DNA of 64,000 nt from Campanula takesimana (Eukaryota > Streptophyta > Magnoliopsida > Asterales > Campanulaceae): assembly GCA_026119855.1 (NCBI GenBank), contig JAOWBW010000249.1, positions 496,001 through 560,000 of the forward strand, written 5' to 3'. How positions within the stretch are numbered: the stretch's first letter is position 1; every line of letters begins with the position of its first letter. The position numbers and the translations under genes were made by a program. Of the stretch, positions 22,802 to 33,587 are shown one piece after another. The notes under the pieces were generated by a model. The model worked only from the letters and a program-made list of their open reading frames with translations. It was not told the origin of the DNA and searched no databases.

Positions 22802-25800
22802 TCATTTTCCTCTATATTATATGTGTATTCTTTTTTTTTTATCACCTTATTTCTTGTTTCTTCTTCTCTTCTTTTCATTTGTCTAAAGTTTATTCCCACC
22901 TATTTCTTCTTTTAACTTATTTTTTTCTTACATCTTGTCTTTCATGATGACATATGAGGACTCATGTTAGCCGACCCTGAACTATTTTGGGACCGAGGCT
23001 TTGTTGTTGTTGTTGTTGTTTGGTATGCTGGACAACAAATACCATTGGGGTGGTAGCCATCATTGATTCATCTTGTTTTCTTCTTTAAATGTTTCCTCTT
23101 TGGTATGATTATTACTTTTTCCGTTTTTGCGTATGTCATGTCTTCATTAACCATTCTTTATGCTGAATTAACTAAAAAAGGAATAAAAATTAACAATATA
23201 CAACAAACTATACAAGCTTAAGGGCTCTTCAGAGGAATTATTACCATTTTTTGTCACTCGTTACTCATATCAATTGGAAGTTGCAGAACACACCTAAATA
23301 AGTAGTTGCAAAACATATTTCCATGATGAGTTTGAGATATAACCACATGAGATTACTAGGAAACTATAACTGTCAAATTGCAGAAGTCGTTTAGAACTTA
23401 TTAGCTTATGACCAAAATCAAAAGACTTTTATTACTTCTACTTTTTTAAGGACCTTGAAGAGAAGACGTTGGGAAAGACCTACTCTTTAACAAGCATGAT
23501 AAAGAAACTCTTACCGACCTTCGCACATAAATTCCGTGCTTTATTCCAATCAACATTATGATAAGGGACAGTAAATAGCTCCTTTCTCAAAGCTAGAACT
23601 GTCGGCGTGATAGGACCAACAAACCTCTTGCCATACAAGTATGACATAGGCAGGTAAACCATTCTACAGTGACACCACATTCTTCCTGCATGACAAAAAG
23701 GATGTTGCTTTGCTTAGCGAGATGTGAGTCATACATAGCATGTCAAAAACTTCCATCTAAATGAGACACTGAGTTAGTGTTGCTTGTCAGTAATTAATGT
23801 CAAAAGAAAGTATTGGTAGCTAAGATAGGATTTCTAGTGTTGCCTAAGATCGCATGCAACTCATTCTTAGACTAAGGTTCTAAAGAAAGACGGGTAAATA
23901 GATCATATACTACTCCCTTCATTCCAAAAAGAGACTATCATTTTCTTTTGAGAAATTCTATAAGACAATTGTCTTTACTACCTTTAACAATGAGAAAGAA
24001 AATGGAAGAGTCTCATTGATTTGATAACACTTGATGGTGTCACATGAAGCAATATCGAGTCAATTAATCTCAGTAAAAATTCAAAGTAGGACTCCCATTT
24101 TTGGACGAGTGATAGTAGTACCCCCCCCCCCCCCCCCCCAAAAAAAAAAAAAGAAGGAACAAGCAGTTTTACATAGTAAGCAGAGAAAAAAACACTGAAC
24201 CCTCCCCCACCCCCACCCCCCATGCACAGACACACACACCCCATATATCTTATAGTGGTAGCAGAACAAAACAGGACAGACGGGAATTCCATCAATAGCT
24301 ACACAGTTTACACTTTCAATATAATACAGTCAAATAATCAACATTTGGATATTCATCAACTCTCAACCTTTAAGGGGCATACCAATTCGTTCATTTCCAT
24401 TGTTAAGCACCAAATCACAGTAGACAGAGTAAGTACTACGAAGGATGAAATGTGAAAAAAATATTATAAGCATATATATGAACATTGATGGATCAATAAC
24501 TATCAGATTTTCTAAGAGATGAACTTCTACCATATTCATTATTGACACAGCAAAGAAAGCATAAATTAACAGTTACCTGGATGGAATGGAAGACTATATG
24601 GAGCAATCCATACCTCAGGGGGAAGGGGATTATTTCCAGACCATTCAAATGCCCCAAGTACCTGTCATTGACAAGGAATACACAAAGGCTCAAAATAAAT
24701 GTCATGGCTGATAGTAAATGTTGACTGAAACAAGAATAAGATTGGGTACTGAACTGAAAGCCACATTTTCCCCCAAGATGTTATATAAGTCGCACCACCA
24801 TGGTCAAGAATCCATTTCCGCCCTTTTTCCATTGCCCCTTCTCCTTCATCCGCTCCTTCCCCTAGTAACCTTAATGTAACATAGTTCAATGCACTACCAA
24901 ACATGGTGCTTGGGCCTTCTATGTGTAGACCCCAGCCACCATCTTCATTCTGCAGTTATATACCTTCTATTAGACTTCCATATATTTCTCCTCACACAAG
25001 AAGAGTTAAACTACAAAAACGCTGAAATATGCAGAACTAGTTAGTTCACTGAAGATCACAATCATCAAAAAGAAAATCACAAATTATACTTGCCTGGTGA
25101 TTATATAGGTAACGGCACATCTCGCTTTTGTGATCCTTGGATAAGACTGTATTCAGTGCCCCAGTAATAGATAGACTAATAATCTGATGCATTAGATAAA
25201 TGGGGAAGATTAGCATTCAAATGATAGTTGCTTTCTTGAATGTGACTTGGTTCCTTATGCACATCCAATCTACTGGCTTCTATGCCCAAAACCGCCCTCT
25301 CTGGACAAAAACTACAATTGCATGTTTGATATATCCAATCCTTAGTATATTAAGGACTAAACATCCATTTTTCAGTAAGAAACACAAATAGCAAGAGTAT
25401 TAAAAATAAAATTAACTTACCAAACCGGGCATTAGAAACATTGGACCTCCATAATCTCCTGGCCAATGTCCATCATGGGCCTGAATAGTTGAATGGAAAC
25501 TGATGGCTCTTTTTAATGTGTGCACCACATTATCATCTGTAATATCTTCTGTATCTTTTAGCTTAACTTCAGGGAGGACTACAGTGCTAGAATTCTCCTT
25601 TGTAAGCTGCATATAAGAAAGTAAGGAAACAACTTCAGCCAGATGATAAAGGCAGCATAACAAGCAAATGAGAAGTCACACTTATGGAATCATATGTAAG
25701 AATGTTTCGAAATACATATAGTTCAGTAAAGGCGATAACCATAAACTTCTATCATGGTCAAAGAAAAGGCTATCAAAAAATTAATGGCAGCATAACAATA

Positions 25801-27138
25801 ACTACCCTGGGAAATGCCTCCAGCCACCAAAAGTGAGAGGACCATTGAGTATGATGTGTTTGAGAGCAGATGCATTACTTGTATGCACATCTACCTAAAT
25901 GGATGGGTGTGTATGTGTCTAGTGAGTGTGTACGTGTCAATGTGTCATGCCCATATGAGCAGAGAAGTTATGAAACACTAGGTAACTAAGGAGCAATACA
26001 GGCAAAAAAAATGACATTGTGAAATAGATTGAGTTGATTGTAATTCACAAAAAAAAAAAAAAAAAAAAAAAAAAAATAATCAAGACACCAGAGGCATTTT
26101 CAGAAGGAAACAAACTAACTTTACCCCATAATCAATCATTGATCAGTGCGTAAATGTTGAACAGTTTGAAACCCATGAACCAAATGGACAAAACTAATGC
26201 TACTAGATAATGGCCAGGTTGACTCAGTAATTAAAACATCCATACTTAAAACTAAGTTCCTTTTGATTCAAGTTTAGCCGTTAAAGGTAGCTTGTCAGCA
26301 ATTCAGACAATATAAATTATAAGTATATTGGAAAACGATTTCTAGAACTTGACTTACACATTTCAAGGTGAATAACTAGTTTTAGGGCCTGCGCTTTAAT
26401 ATAATCAAATTATAATATGAGTTGGCATAGTTGCCATAATCCTTTTCATTGATAACATTTATTGCACACAGGTGTTGTTTACTCTATCTAATAGCAGTTC
26501 TAGTAGTTGTTGAAACGTCAATTACTCTCCGCCCACTCCTAGATAAACGGTAGAACCTGAATAAAAAGGTCCAATGATGTGAGATAGAATTAAAAAAAAA
26601 ATAGAAAATCACTATATAATTTAACTTGAATAATACTAGGGGCACAAAAAAGTCAAAAATCCTAGGTGTAATGATTTTATTGGTGTTTTTAATTAGAGTG
26701 TGGCGGGTCCATTATCGATGCAACCAATAAAATATCGACACCTCATGTTGTGAGCAAGATATTTGTGAGCTTATTTTGTGCCCCTAGCATTGCTCATTTA
26801 ACTTCTATATACACCAAATAATAAGCACCAGAAATAGTTAATTAAATTCACGTCATGCAATAGCGACAATTACGAGAACAGTGACAATGCATTTGAGGCA
26901 TGGCCAATTCAGAGAAGAGAAAAACAGTGAAAAATCGGACCTGCAAACGCATGAGCAGATCTGAGCTGTGTTTTTTCTCGAATCGATGTTCACGAAAATT
27001 CTGGCGAGCTTTTTCAACCTCCGCCAGTTCCTCCGGCGATCCGAGTTCGGGATCGAACTCCCAAAATTGCCTGCCGACGTGATCATTTGTAGTACGGAGC
27101 CAAGGGCTGCTTCCTTCGGCGAACTTCAACTTCCACAT
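14313..27138 (-). CDS. CAS1: Cycloartenol synthase (oxidosqualene cyclase), full length, 18 coding exons
   Basis: The enzyme cyclises 2,3-oxidosqualene to cycloartenol, the first committed step of plant sterol synthesis, at the ER membrane. Exons from the ATG: 26941-27138, 25421-25606, 25094-25183, 24755-24949, 24577-24661, 23519-23685, 21290-21478, 19797-19910, 19501-19623, 19268-19390, 19093-19191, 18641-18697, 17210-17256, 16263-16406, 15675-15852, 15489-15569, 14843-14926, 14313-14426. All phases agree and give 757 aa, the family's normal length. MWCHCR has His at 257, and DCTAE has its catalytic Asp at 483. Tyr410 (GYNGS), His477 and Ile481 (DHGWPI) are all present. These are the residues known to separate cycloartenol synthase from lanosterol and amyrin synthases, and they fall at the same numbers as in Arabidopsis CAS1. 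One QW repeat reads QNSDGGL. Intron 3 has a GC donor. Large introns 1, 6, 7 and 13 hold transposon debris. Confidence 0.96.
14781..14802 (+). repeat. Poly-T/poly-G tract in the last intron of cycloartenol synthase
   Basis: A T-rich run is followed by an uninterrupted run of about 18 G. It lies 41 bp from the exon 17 border (14843). It is likely to be length-variable and error-prone in assembly. Confidence 0.7.
15990..16148. mobile_element. Stowaway MITE in cyclase intron 14
   Basis: The left end TACTCCCTCGTCCCAAAACG and the right end TTTAGGACGGAGGGAGCTA are inverted copies, with ACGATAGT/ACTATCAT just inside. A TA target is kept on the left. Confidence 0.75.
16637..16996. mobile_element. Palindromic MITE inserted in a (TA)n microsatellite, cyclase intron 13
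   Basis: A TA repeat flanks it on both sides (about 16603-16636 and 16995-17041). The arms share GTGAGAACCAATCATAACC, ATTAGATT, AAATCAAGGGTCC and ATGTTAGATAC in inverted order. The whole 360 bp would fold into one hairpin. I do not assign a superfamily; insertion into TA repeats is compatible with a TA-targeting element. Confidence 0.75.
17339..17525. mobile_element. Stowaway-type MITE in cyclase intron 12
   Basis: The left end is CTCCCTCCGTCTCATAATATG. The right end CATTTATTATGGGACGGAGTGAG is its inverted copy. Confidence 0.7.
19911..21289 (-). other. Long intron 7 of cycloartenol synthase without recognisable content
   Basis: The 1.4-kb intron has normal GT-AG borders. I found no known element or gene in it. 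Confidence 0.6.
21808..22215. mobile_element. hAT-type MITE in cyclase intron 6
   Basis: An exact 8-bp duplication AGCATAAT lies at 21800-21807 and 22216-22223. The ends are CTATGTTACCTGGAC and, inverted, CTCTGTTACCCGGAC. The interior carries many GTGTCCGACACG/GGATACGG-like words, so it is partly self-complementary. The 8-bp TSD supports the hAT superfamily. Confidence 0.85.
22448..23020. mobile_element. Inverted pair of RTE-like LINE 3' ends with (TTG)n tails
   Basis: On the right, AGCCGACCCTGAACTATTTT and GGGACCGAGGCT are followed by a (TTG)n tail (about 22999-23020). This is the typical 3' end of plant RTE-type LINEs. On the left (22448-22488) the inverse order is seen: (CAA)n followed by AACCTTAGTCCCAAAATGAC. 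No LINE ORF remains between them. Confidence 0.55.
22738..22800 (+). repeat. (ATT)n(GTT)n compound microsatellite
   Basis: About 8 ATT units run into about 12 GTT units inside cyclase intron 6. Confidence 0.9.
23910..24120. mobile_element. Stowaway-like MITE in cyclase intron 5
   Basis: The left end TACTACTCCCTTCATTCCAA and the right end TTTTTGGACGAGTGATAGTA are inverted relatives. A C18/A12 homopolymer pair follows directly (24121-24151). Confidence 0.6.
26628..26795. mobile_element. 168-bp MITE with 9-bp TSD (Mutator-type) in cyclase intron 1
   Basis: The exact duplication ATTTAACTT lies at 26619-26627 and 26796-26804. The ends GAATAATACTAGGGGCAC and GAGCAATGCTAGGGGCAC (inverted) agree at 15 of 18 bases. 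A related copy is at 54650-54815. Confidence 0.85.
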
Positions 27139-27258
27139 TTCTTCTTCCTTTCACTGTAAAAAAAAAAAAAAATCAAATCAGCAATTGAACGAAAAACTCA
27201 ATTCTCACACAATCACATTCACAATTGATACGAACATGCAAGTAATTCTTCAGAGAGA

Positions 27259-27295
<37 letters not shown>

Positions 27296-27308
27296 AGATT
27301 TCACCTAC
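27139..27308 (-). other. 5' UTR of cycloartenol synthase with a 155-bp intron
   Basis: Reading the minus strand, AATTTG is followed by the donor GTAGGT (27308-27303), and a pyrimidine tract ends in ACAG at 27154. A 5' UTR exon of 15 bases (27139-27153) then precedes the ATG. A (CA)n/(TG)n tract at about 27262-27295 lies in this intron. Confidence 0.6.
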
Positions 27309-27688
27309 CAAATTTGTGACAACAATGAGAGAAATGTAGAGAGAGAAAGAGAGATGGGAGGTTGGTGTCTTTGTGGTTTTCGTTTTGCTAGTCAATTTAA
27401 AAGTGAGGAGATGAGGGATTTTGTATAGCTGTTTTCTTTTGTTTGTTTGCTCCTTTTTAGTAGAATATACGCTCACGTTATTATACCTGTTATTCTACAC
27501 AGTTATCGAGGAGGACTAACTAATTACAGGAAAAACGTGACATCACGTGAGCGCTCTCCCATGGAGTCATCCTCACCCCACCCTCATCCTCCCACCAAAA
27601 TGAACCCCACCCACACACAATGAGTCAATGACGAAAGATTCAATACTACCGAACCGCCCATTTGAAACTTCACCATTTCGTTGACGGT

Positions 27689-28424
27689 TAGAGTTGTCAA
27701 TTCGAAAAAACGGGACGGGACGGGATGAAACTATGAAATCCCGCAATAAGACGGGACGGGACGGGACGTCCCAAATTTTTCACGGGACGGAAAATCCTCG
27801 TCCCGTCCCATCCTACCTCGGGACACGGGACAAGAGACGCTAATATTATAAAACTAAAATCTAGCTAAGATGATGCCAAGACGTTAAATTAAAAACTTCC
27901 TAGATAAAGCATCAGCCACCATGTTTTCCTTCCCTTTCTTAAGAGCCTGCTGATCTGTCCTGATGATAAATTTGCCAGCAAACAAATAGTGCTTCCATTT
28001 AGTGATAGCCAAGATTGCTGCCATGAGTTCCTTTTCAAACACAGACAAGCCTAATTGAGTAGGTCAAAGCTTTGCTTATGTATATGCCAATGGTTTCTCA
28101 GCCTGTATCAAAACAGCTCCATAACCTTTAAGATTAATCTTTTACGATGCAACAAGATCAAAACTTCTTATTTTCATAAAATAGCTTAATCAACACAAAA
28201 AGACAATGGATAGTTGAAAGAAAAAACTAAAAATTAAGTGCTAAAATATCTTTAAGGTTAAAAAAATTAACATTAAAATTAAAAAATGCGGGACGTCCCG
28301 TCCCATCCCGTCCCGCTTTGTCCCGCGTCCCAAATAGTCCCGCTTTTATACGGGATTAGAATATACTATCCCATCCCGTCCCATTTATATATCGTGACGG
28401 GACGATCCCAAATTGACGGCTCTA
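27689..28424. mobile_element. hAT-like MITE rich in CGGGACGGGA words, carrying a gypsy fragment
   Basis: The ends TAGAGTTGTCAATTCG and, inverted, TAGAGCCGTCAATTTGG form TIRs. Flanks TTGACGGT (27681-27688) and TTGAGGGC (28425-28432) agree at 6 of 8 bases, a plausible decayed hAT duplication. Sub-terminal CCCGTCCCGT repeats lie on both arms. The middle is a retrotransposon fragment listed separately. Confidence 0.7.
27895..28127 (-). pseudogene. Ty3/gypsy RNase H fragment inside the hAT MITE
   Basis: Translation of the minus strand shows AEKPLAYT, LSVFEKELMAAILAITKWKH and FIIRTDQ, motifs of a Ty3/gypsy RNase H domain. These run directly into NMVADALSRK, which normally lies some 60 residues further on, so the fragment also has an internal deletion. 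At least two stops interrupt the first part. It is a dead, captured or nested scrap. Confidence 0.8.
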
Positions 28425-28715
28425 TTGAGGGCACACAAATTAAAAAAAATGATGTATAAAAAAGTTATCAGAGCGAATAAGTTAGTGGATATGACAAGTG
28501 TGGCCTACAATTTAAATATGTAAAAGAGAAAAGTTAGTGAGTATGACAAGTGAGGTGCACAATTTAAGTACTCCCTTCGTCTCATTTTAAGAGTCAAAAA
28601 ATACGATGATACAAGAATTAAGGAAATAATTTGTTTATTATAAAATATAGATAGTGAGATAGAGTGTTGTGAATGTAGAAAGTAGGTATGAGAGAGAAAG
28701 TGGGGTAGAGACTAT

Positions 28716-30219
28716 GATGCAGCAGTACGACTATATGATTACATCATATATTATAATTATATTGGGATTTTGTTAGGATTAATCAGTATTTTTATTATTA
28801 TTTTTGTCATTATTTTTAGTAGGTTAATTTTTGAGGATTCTATGATAGATTTTGAGGTGATTTACTAGTTTTTAAGTCCTATTAGGTTACTATATAGGTT
28901 AGGAGTAATTCTAGAAGGTTTTAGCTTCTTTTTCAAGTTTTATGGGCACTATAAAATAAAATAGGCCTAAAGTTGTAATCCGAAAATTAGAGATTATTTT
29001 TATTAAATTGAGTTTGCTTTGCAACTTTTGTGTGGGTTCAAACCCTAGAAGCCATTGTTGGCTTGTTGAAGGTGGATTCCTTCATTTAATCGAGAGCTTC
29101 ATCAATCTTGGTGTCGTTCTTGCAAAACCCTAATTCGTGGATTCGAATTGGGTCAATTAGTCGTTGATTCGATTAAGACAAAGACATGTGTGCGGAATGC
29201 ACAACCCGTCTCATCCATGAGACGGCTCGGTTTTTGACCCGCCTGCCCGACCCACGAACCGGCTCCAGGACCCAGGGGTCGACCCTGCCACGTGGCAGCC
29301 TCTCATAGGCCCAAAAAATTTATTTATTTTTTTTTGCTTTTTTTTTTTGGGGTTTTTTTTGGGTTTGTCAAAAGTAATAGTTACTATAACTTAATGTAAT
29401 GAATGTATTCATATAAAGTAACAGTTTGTATACATAAAAGTAATACATATATACAGAAAAGTAAAAGTGTTTTTTTCTATGTTTTCTTCGTTTGCCAAAA
29501 GTAATACTTATTACAACTAAAATGTAACAAATGTGTTACTTATATGTAATAATGTTTATACATAATTGTAACACATAGTATGTATAGAAAAAGTAATAAT
29601 TCAACCATTTATATTTTTAGAGCTAAAATCACTTGATTAGTATTACATGTAAAAGTATTGCATTATCTATAGAAATATGTTATAATTTCTTTTATTAAAG
29701 TGTTACATTTACATTCATATATGAGTTGTTACTTTTCAAATGTTACTTTCTTTCAAAAAATTAAATCAAAATACACAATATTTTACATTTTTGTAAAAGC
29801 ATTATTACATTTCAGTATAAATGATAATTACATTTAGATATTGTTTGGGTTACATGTAATTATAGTTAGTATTACATTTGAAAAAATGGGTAAAACGAGC
29901 TTTTGTTTTTGTAAAACAGGTGTTACGTTATCTTATGAACAATGTTACTTTATATGTATACAGTCATTACATTAAGTTATGGTAACTATTACTTTTGGTG
30001 AACGGCTGAAAAGCCGAAAAAATAATATAAAAACTCAAAACAAACCAAAAAAAAAAAATTAAATTTGTTTTTTGGACCTCTGGGAGGCTGCCACGTGGCG
30101 GGTCATCGACCCGTCTCATACATGAGACGGATCCCCTTGTTCTCATGGGAGACCACCTCTTCGATTAATTGCCTATCCGGTTACAATTTACTTTTAATTC
30201 CGCTGCAACCTTTACATCA
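28716..30219 (+). repeat. Probable solo LTR interrupted by a foldback element
   Basis: The segment starts TGATGCAGCAG and ends CTTTACATCA. The flanks GACTA (28711-28715) and GAATA (30220-30224) agree at 4 of 5 bases. The part near the 3' end (AAACCCTAATTCGTGG, GATTGAGTT-like leader text, CCGCTGC) looks like an R-U5 region. No retroviral gene is attached. A foldback element at 29177-30159 accounts for two thirds of its length. Confidence 0.55.
29177..30159. mobile_element. Foldback element, copy 1 of a three-copy family (9-bp TSD)
   Basis: The flanks TTCGATTAA at 29168-29176 and 30160-30168 are identical. Near both ends lie ACCCGTCTCAT...ATGAGACGG palindromes, then CTGCCACGTGGCAG. A long inverted repeat follows, starting AAAGTAATAGTTACTATAAC on the left and closing GGTAACTATTACTTTTGG on the right. 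The inside is a dense series of AGTAAY/RTTACT words. There is no coding capacity. Relatives lie at 62600-63576 and 63587 to the window end. Confidence 0.75.
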
Positions 30220-30368
30220 GAATAGTTAGTGGATAATTGTTGTGTGTATGACATGTGAAGTCCACAAATAAAGAAGTAGTATAAAAAACTTTCATTTTAT
30301 GGATTTTGACTCTTAAGTTGGGACACCCATTTGGGAAATTTTTTACTCTTAAAATGGGACGAAAGGAG

Positions 30369-30992
30369 TATATTAGAGGAAGAAGTGAGTGAGGTTGACA
30401 AGGGGAGCCACATTTTTACAATTTTTGGAAATGATGAAGCTTTTAAAGGGACATCCATTTTGGTAAAAGGTGAAGATTTTACCGAGACGGTGGGAGTATT
30501 TTTCAAACTACTCTTACGACAAATTTTATAATTATAAAGTCCAATTAAATTACACATGATTGTTTAAGTCTAACTTATCATGCTTGGTTGTCTATTAATA
30601 TGTTCATTACGATTTAAAGCAATTTTGCAACTCTTACCTTAAATCTGAACTGACTATTACATAAATCACTTTTTACATACATTCGGATTTTTTTATTTAT
30701 TTTTTTTATTAATTTTTGTGCCAAAACTCATTTTTATAAATTAAAGAGGGACGGAGGGAGCATAGCTAACGCAGTCATTTCTTTGTTTAAACAATAATTT
30801 TTTCAGAAAACTCATTGTAGATTCAACTTTAAGTTATCTGTATTCCCTCTATTTTGAGAAATTAATTTCACTTTTTTCGATATTAATCTGAATGAAATTT
30901 GAATAATAATTTAAGTTGCTTTTATTTGTTTTAATATAAATTTACATTTGTTATTGGTACACTATTATAAATATTATTAACAATAAATTTTA
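30369..30992. other. AT-rich spacer with MITE remnants
   Basis: Single Stowaway-like ends are seen (about 30481-30498 and 30747-30763), without clear partners. There is no gene. Confidence 0.4.
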
Positions 30993-32491
30993 GGGTTAAT
31001 TGCAATTTAGACCCTGAAGTACCATACCACCCTTCCAAGCGAACCCTGATATGTTATTTTTGTCAAATCGGGTCTTCGTGTTTTAAAAATTCGCCAAAAA
31101 TAAGGCCTTTTTGACGGATTTCGTTAGAAAGTTAGTCATGTAGCATGTGCCATGCACGTGACTAACGGAATTGGGTGACTTTGAATTGATATTAGCTATT
31201 AAGGGGCCTAATGAAAATTCTAAATTCAAAAGGGCTGAAATAAAAACAATTATCAAACTTTTAAAATAAATATTATTAAAAGAATATTTCATTGGATATA
31301 AATAAGTAATTACTTCATTAATTATTATATTAATATTGTAAAATAATTTTTATTTCCAAATTTTATGTGAGGAATATAATAATTAAAAAAAATTATAATG
31401 ATTTAAAAATGAAACAAAAAAATATAGGGATAGTACCATATTTTAATTAAATATGGAGCATTTCTTTGTGAGGAATATAATTAATTTTTATTTTCAATTT
31501 TTTTATTAATATCTATATCCACAAATTTTTATAGTTCTAAAATTTATATTTATTTCTTCAGTAAAAATTTATAAAAAATGAAAAATTAACTATTTTATTT
31601 TTCTTTTTATTACTTCTTAATTACTCTTTACTTCCCAAAATAATTTTTATTTGGCTATTATTTTTTTTATTTTTTTTGCTCGTTTGATAGACCGGTACGT
31701 ATAAGCATTACTCCCTCCGTCCCATCCGAATTAGGATTTTCTCTCCCGACATGGGAGGAATAATAGTATTATATTGTGAAAAGTGATAATGAAATTGAAT
31801 TAAGAGATTTAACATTTATGATTAACCACTAATCATTTACCTAAAACTGTCCAAATATAAAATTTGAGTACAATCAAATTTGTTAATGAAATTCAAAATA
31901 CAAATTTTACATTTCAACCAAATTATCATCACCATTCTCTCCACCATTACTACCAGATATTTTTCTCAAATAATTCTTTTTTTAATTAATAATTCCCAAA
32001 GTGACAACCTTGTCAAATTATTTACCAAAATAACCCAATTTTTTGAAACTCGCTGCTTATTTCGTTTTTTCTGGCTTAAACTCGCTAGTTCAGTAGCGGG
32101 TTTAAAATGGATCAAAACCAGTCTCAAAATTCCGGCCAAAATGGATAAAAAAACAAAGGCTCAGACAACATAATCGACCTCCATATTGATCTTAAAGTTG
32201 CCTCCTTGATCCAAACTCAACACTCCCCAACTCAATTCCTCACCTCCAAATCCCTAGCCCAATCTCAAAAAATCCTCAATCTCGCTGCTACCTAAATCTC
32301 TTTCAAGAAGACCGGACCACCACCACCGGACCACCACCATCGGACAGCCACACCGCACACCGACCAAACACCGCCACAAATTATGCACACAAACCAAGAA
32401 ACACATACAAACACTCCAGATCTGAAATCAAAAATCAAAACTTCAAAAATCAAAAATCAAAATTCAAAATTCAAAAATCAAGAATCCGAAC

Positions 32492-32529
<38 letters not shown>

Positions 32530-33118
32530 GAGAGGGAGAGAGAGAGTGATGCTTCTCCATCCTCATAACCGTCGGCGCCTCCGCTATACCTTCTTCCGAT
32601 GATGATGATTCCGACTACTCTGCAACTGTTGACGATGATATCGGTGGATCGGGTTAGGGGTTTCGATTTGGGGATTGTGAGCAAGAAAGGCGAGGAGGTT
32701 GTTTCCGGCGGTTATTTAGAGGGGAGTGGTGAGGGAGATCAGAGATGATGGAGTTCGCTGGTGGGGGAGAAAGTGGCGATCTGAGTTAGAGAGAGAGAGT
32801 GTGTGTGTGTGTGTGTGAGTGTGTGTGTGTGTGTGTGTGTAACGGAGGAGGAAGAAGGATATAGTTTTTTTTTTCATCCCTTAGTTTTTGAAGATGTCAT
32901 TTATATCCCCTTCAAACTTAATCTCAATTCAAAGTCACCCAATTCCGTTAGTCACGTGCATGGCACATGCTACATAATGGACTTTCTAACGAAATCCGTC
33001 AAAAAGGCCTTATTTGGCGAGTTTTTAAAACATGAAGACCCGATTTGACAAAAATAACATATCAGGGTTCGCTTGGAAGGGTGATATGGTACTTCAGGGT
33101 CTAAATTGCAATTAACCC
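30993..33118. mobile_element. 2.1-kb non-autonomous Mutator-type element with ~200-bp TIRs and gene-like cargo
   Basis: The exact 9-bp duplication TAAATTTTA lies at 30984-30992 and 33119-33127. The ends start GGGTTAATTGCAATTTAG on both strands, and inverted similarity continues for about 200 bp (for example GTCACGTGCATGGCACATG on the right). There is no transposase. Between about 32160 and 32850 lies more GC-rich sequence with Pro/Ser-codon-like and CACCACCGGACC repeats plus a (GA)n run, which could be a captured 5' gene end. The first 9 bases are shared with the element at 51156-52242. Confidence 0.85.
32490..32547 (+). repeat. (GA)n microsatellite
   Basis: AG repeats with a few interruptions occur inside the Mutator-type element. 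A (GT)n tract follows at about 32798-32840. Confidence 0.9.
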
Positions 33119-33587
33119 TAAATTTTATATTTTTATTAAGATTACAAAATGTATCATAAGTTTTAACTTGAAATCCATTTTTTTTAAACTTTTTATCGTA
33201 ATAGATTCATTTGGAATATAAATTAGAAGCTAAATATATTTAACTTGAAATTTATTCAAACTAAAAAAAAATAACTTTTCATTAAGAGCCGATGGAGTCT
33301 ACGCAATAGCAAATCAAAGTTCGGTCACCATCATCCCATGATTTCAGGATTATAGATTCAAAGTTCTCACATTAAAATTATTAATAAATCAATTAAAAAC
33401 TCATATTAATCCTACGGTGTGGCCGCACTAGCAACTAAAAAACTATTGAACCAGCCTTACTCTCCAAAAATTCTATTAAATTAAGTTCCTAATTACTCTT
33501 TCCGTCCCATTTTGAACTTTAAAAATTTTCATTATTTTTAGTTGTCTTATTTTAAATTTCAAAACCTAAAAATGAAAATCTTTTATA

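Larger units (their letters stand above)
28571..30368. mobile_element. Stowaway MITE split by a solo LTR
   Basis: The left end CTCCCTTCGTCTCATTTTAA at 28571 and the inverted right end CTCCTTTCGTCCCATTTTAA at 30368 face each other with TA flanks. The MITE itself is short; about 1.5 kb between 28716 and 30219 is later insertion. Confidence 0.7.

Noticed and set aside
22708..22947. ORFs of poly-Asn or poly-Val/Ile
   Set aside because: They are translations of the (ATT)n(GTT)n microsatellite.
14313..27138. Lanosterol, beta-amyrin or lupeol synthase as identity of the cyclase
   Set aside because: His257, Tyr410, His477 and Ile481 together fit cycloartenol synthase. Lanosterol synthases change 477/481, and amyrin/lupeol synthases have MWCYCR or MLCYCR.
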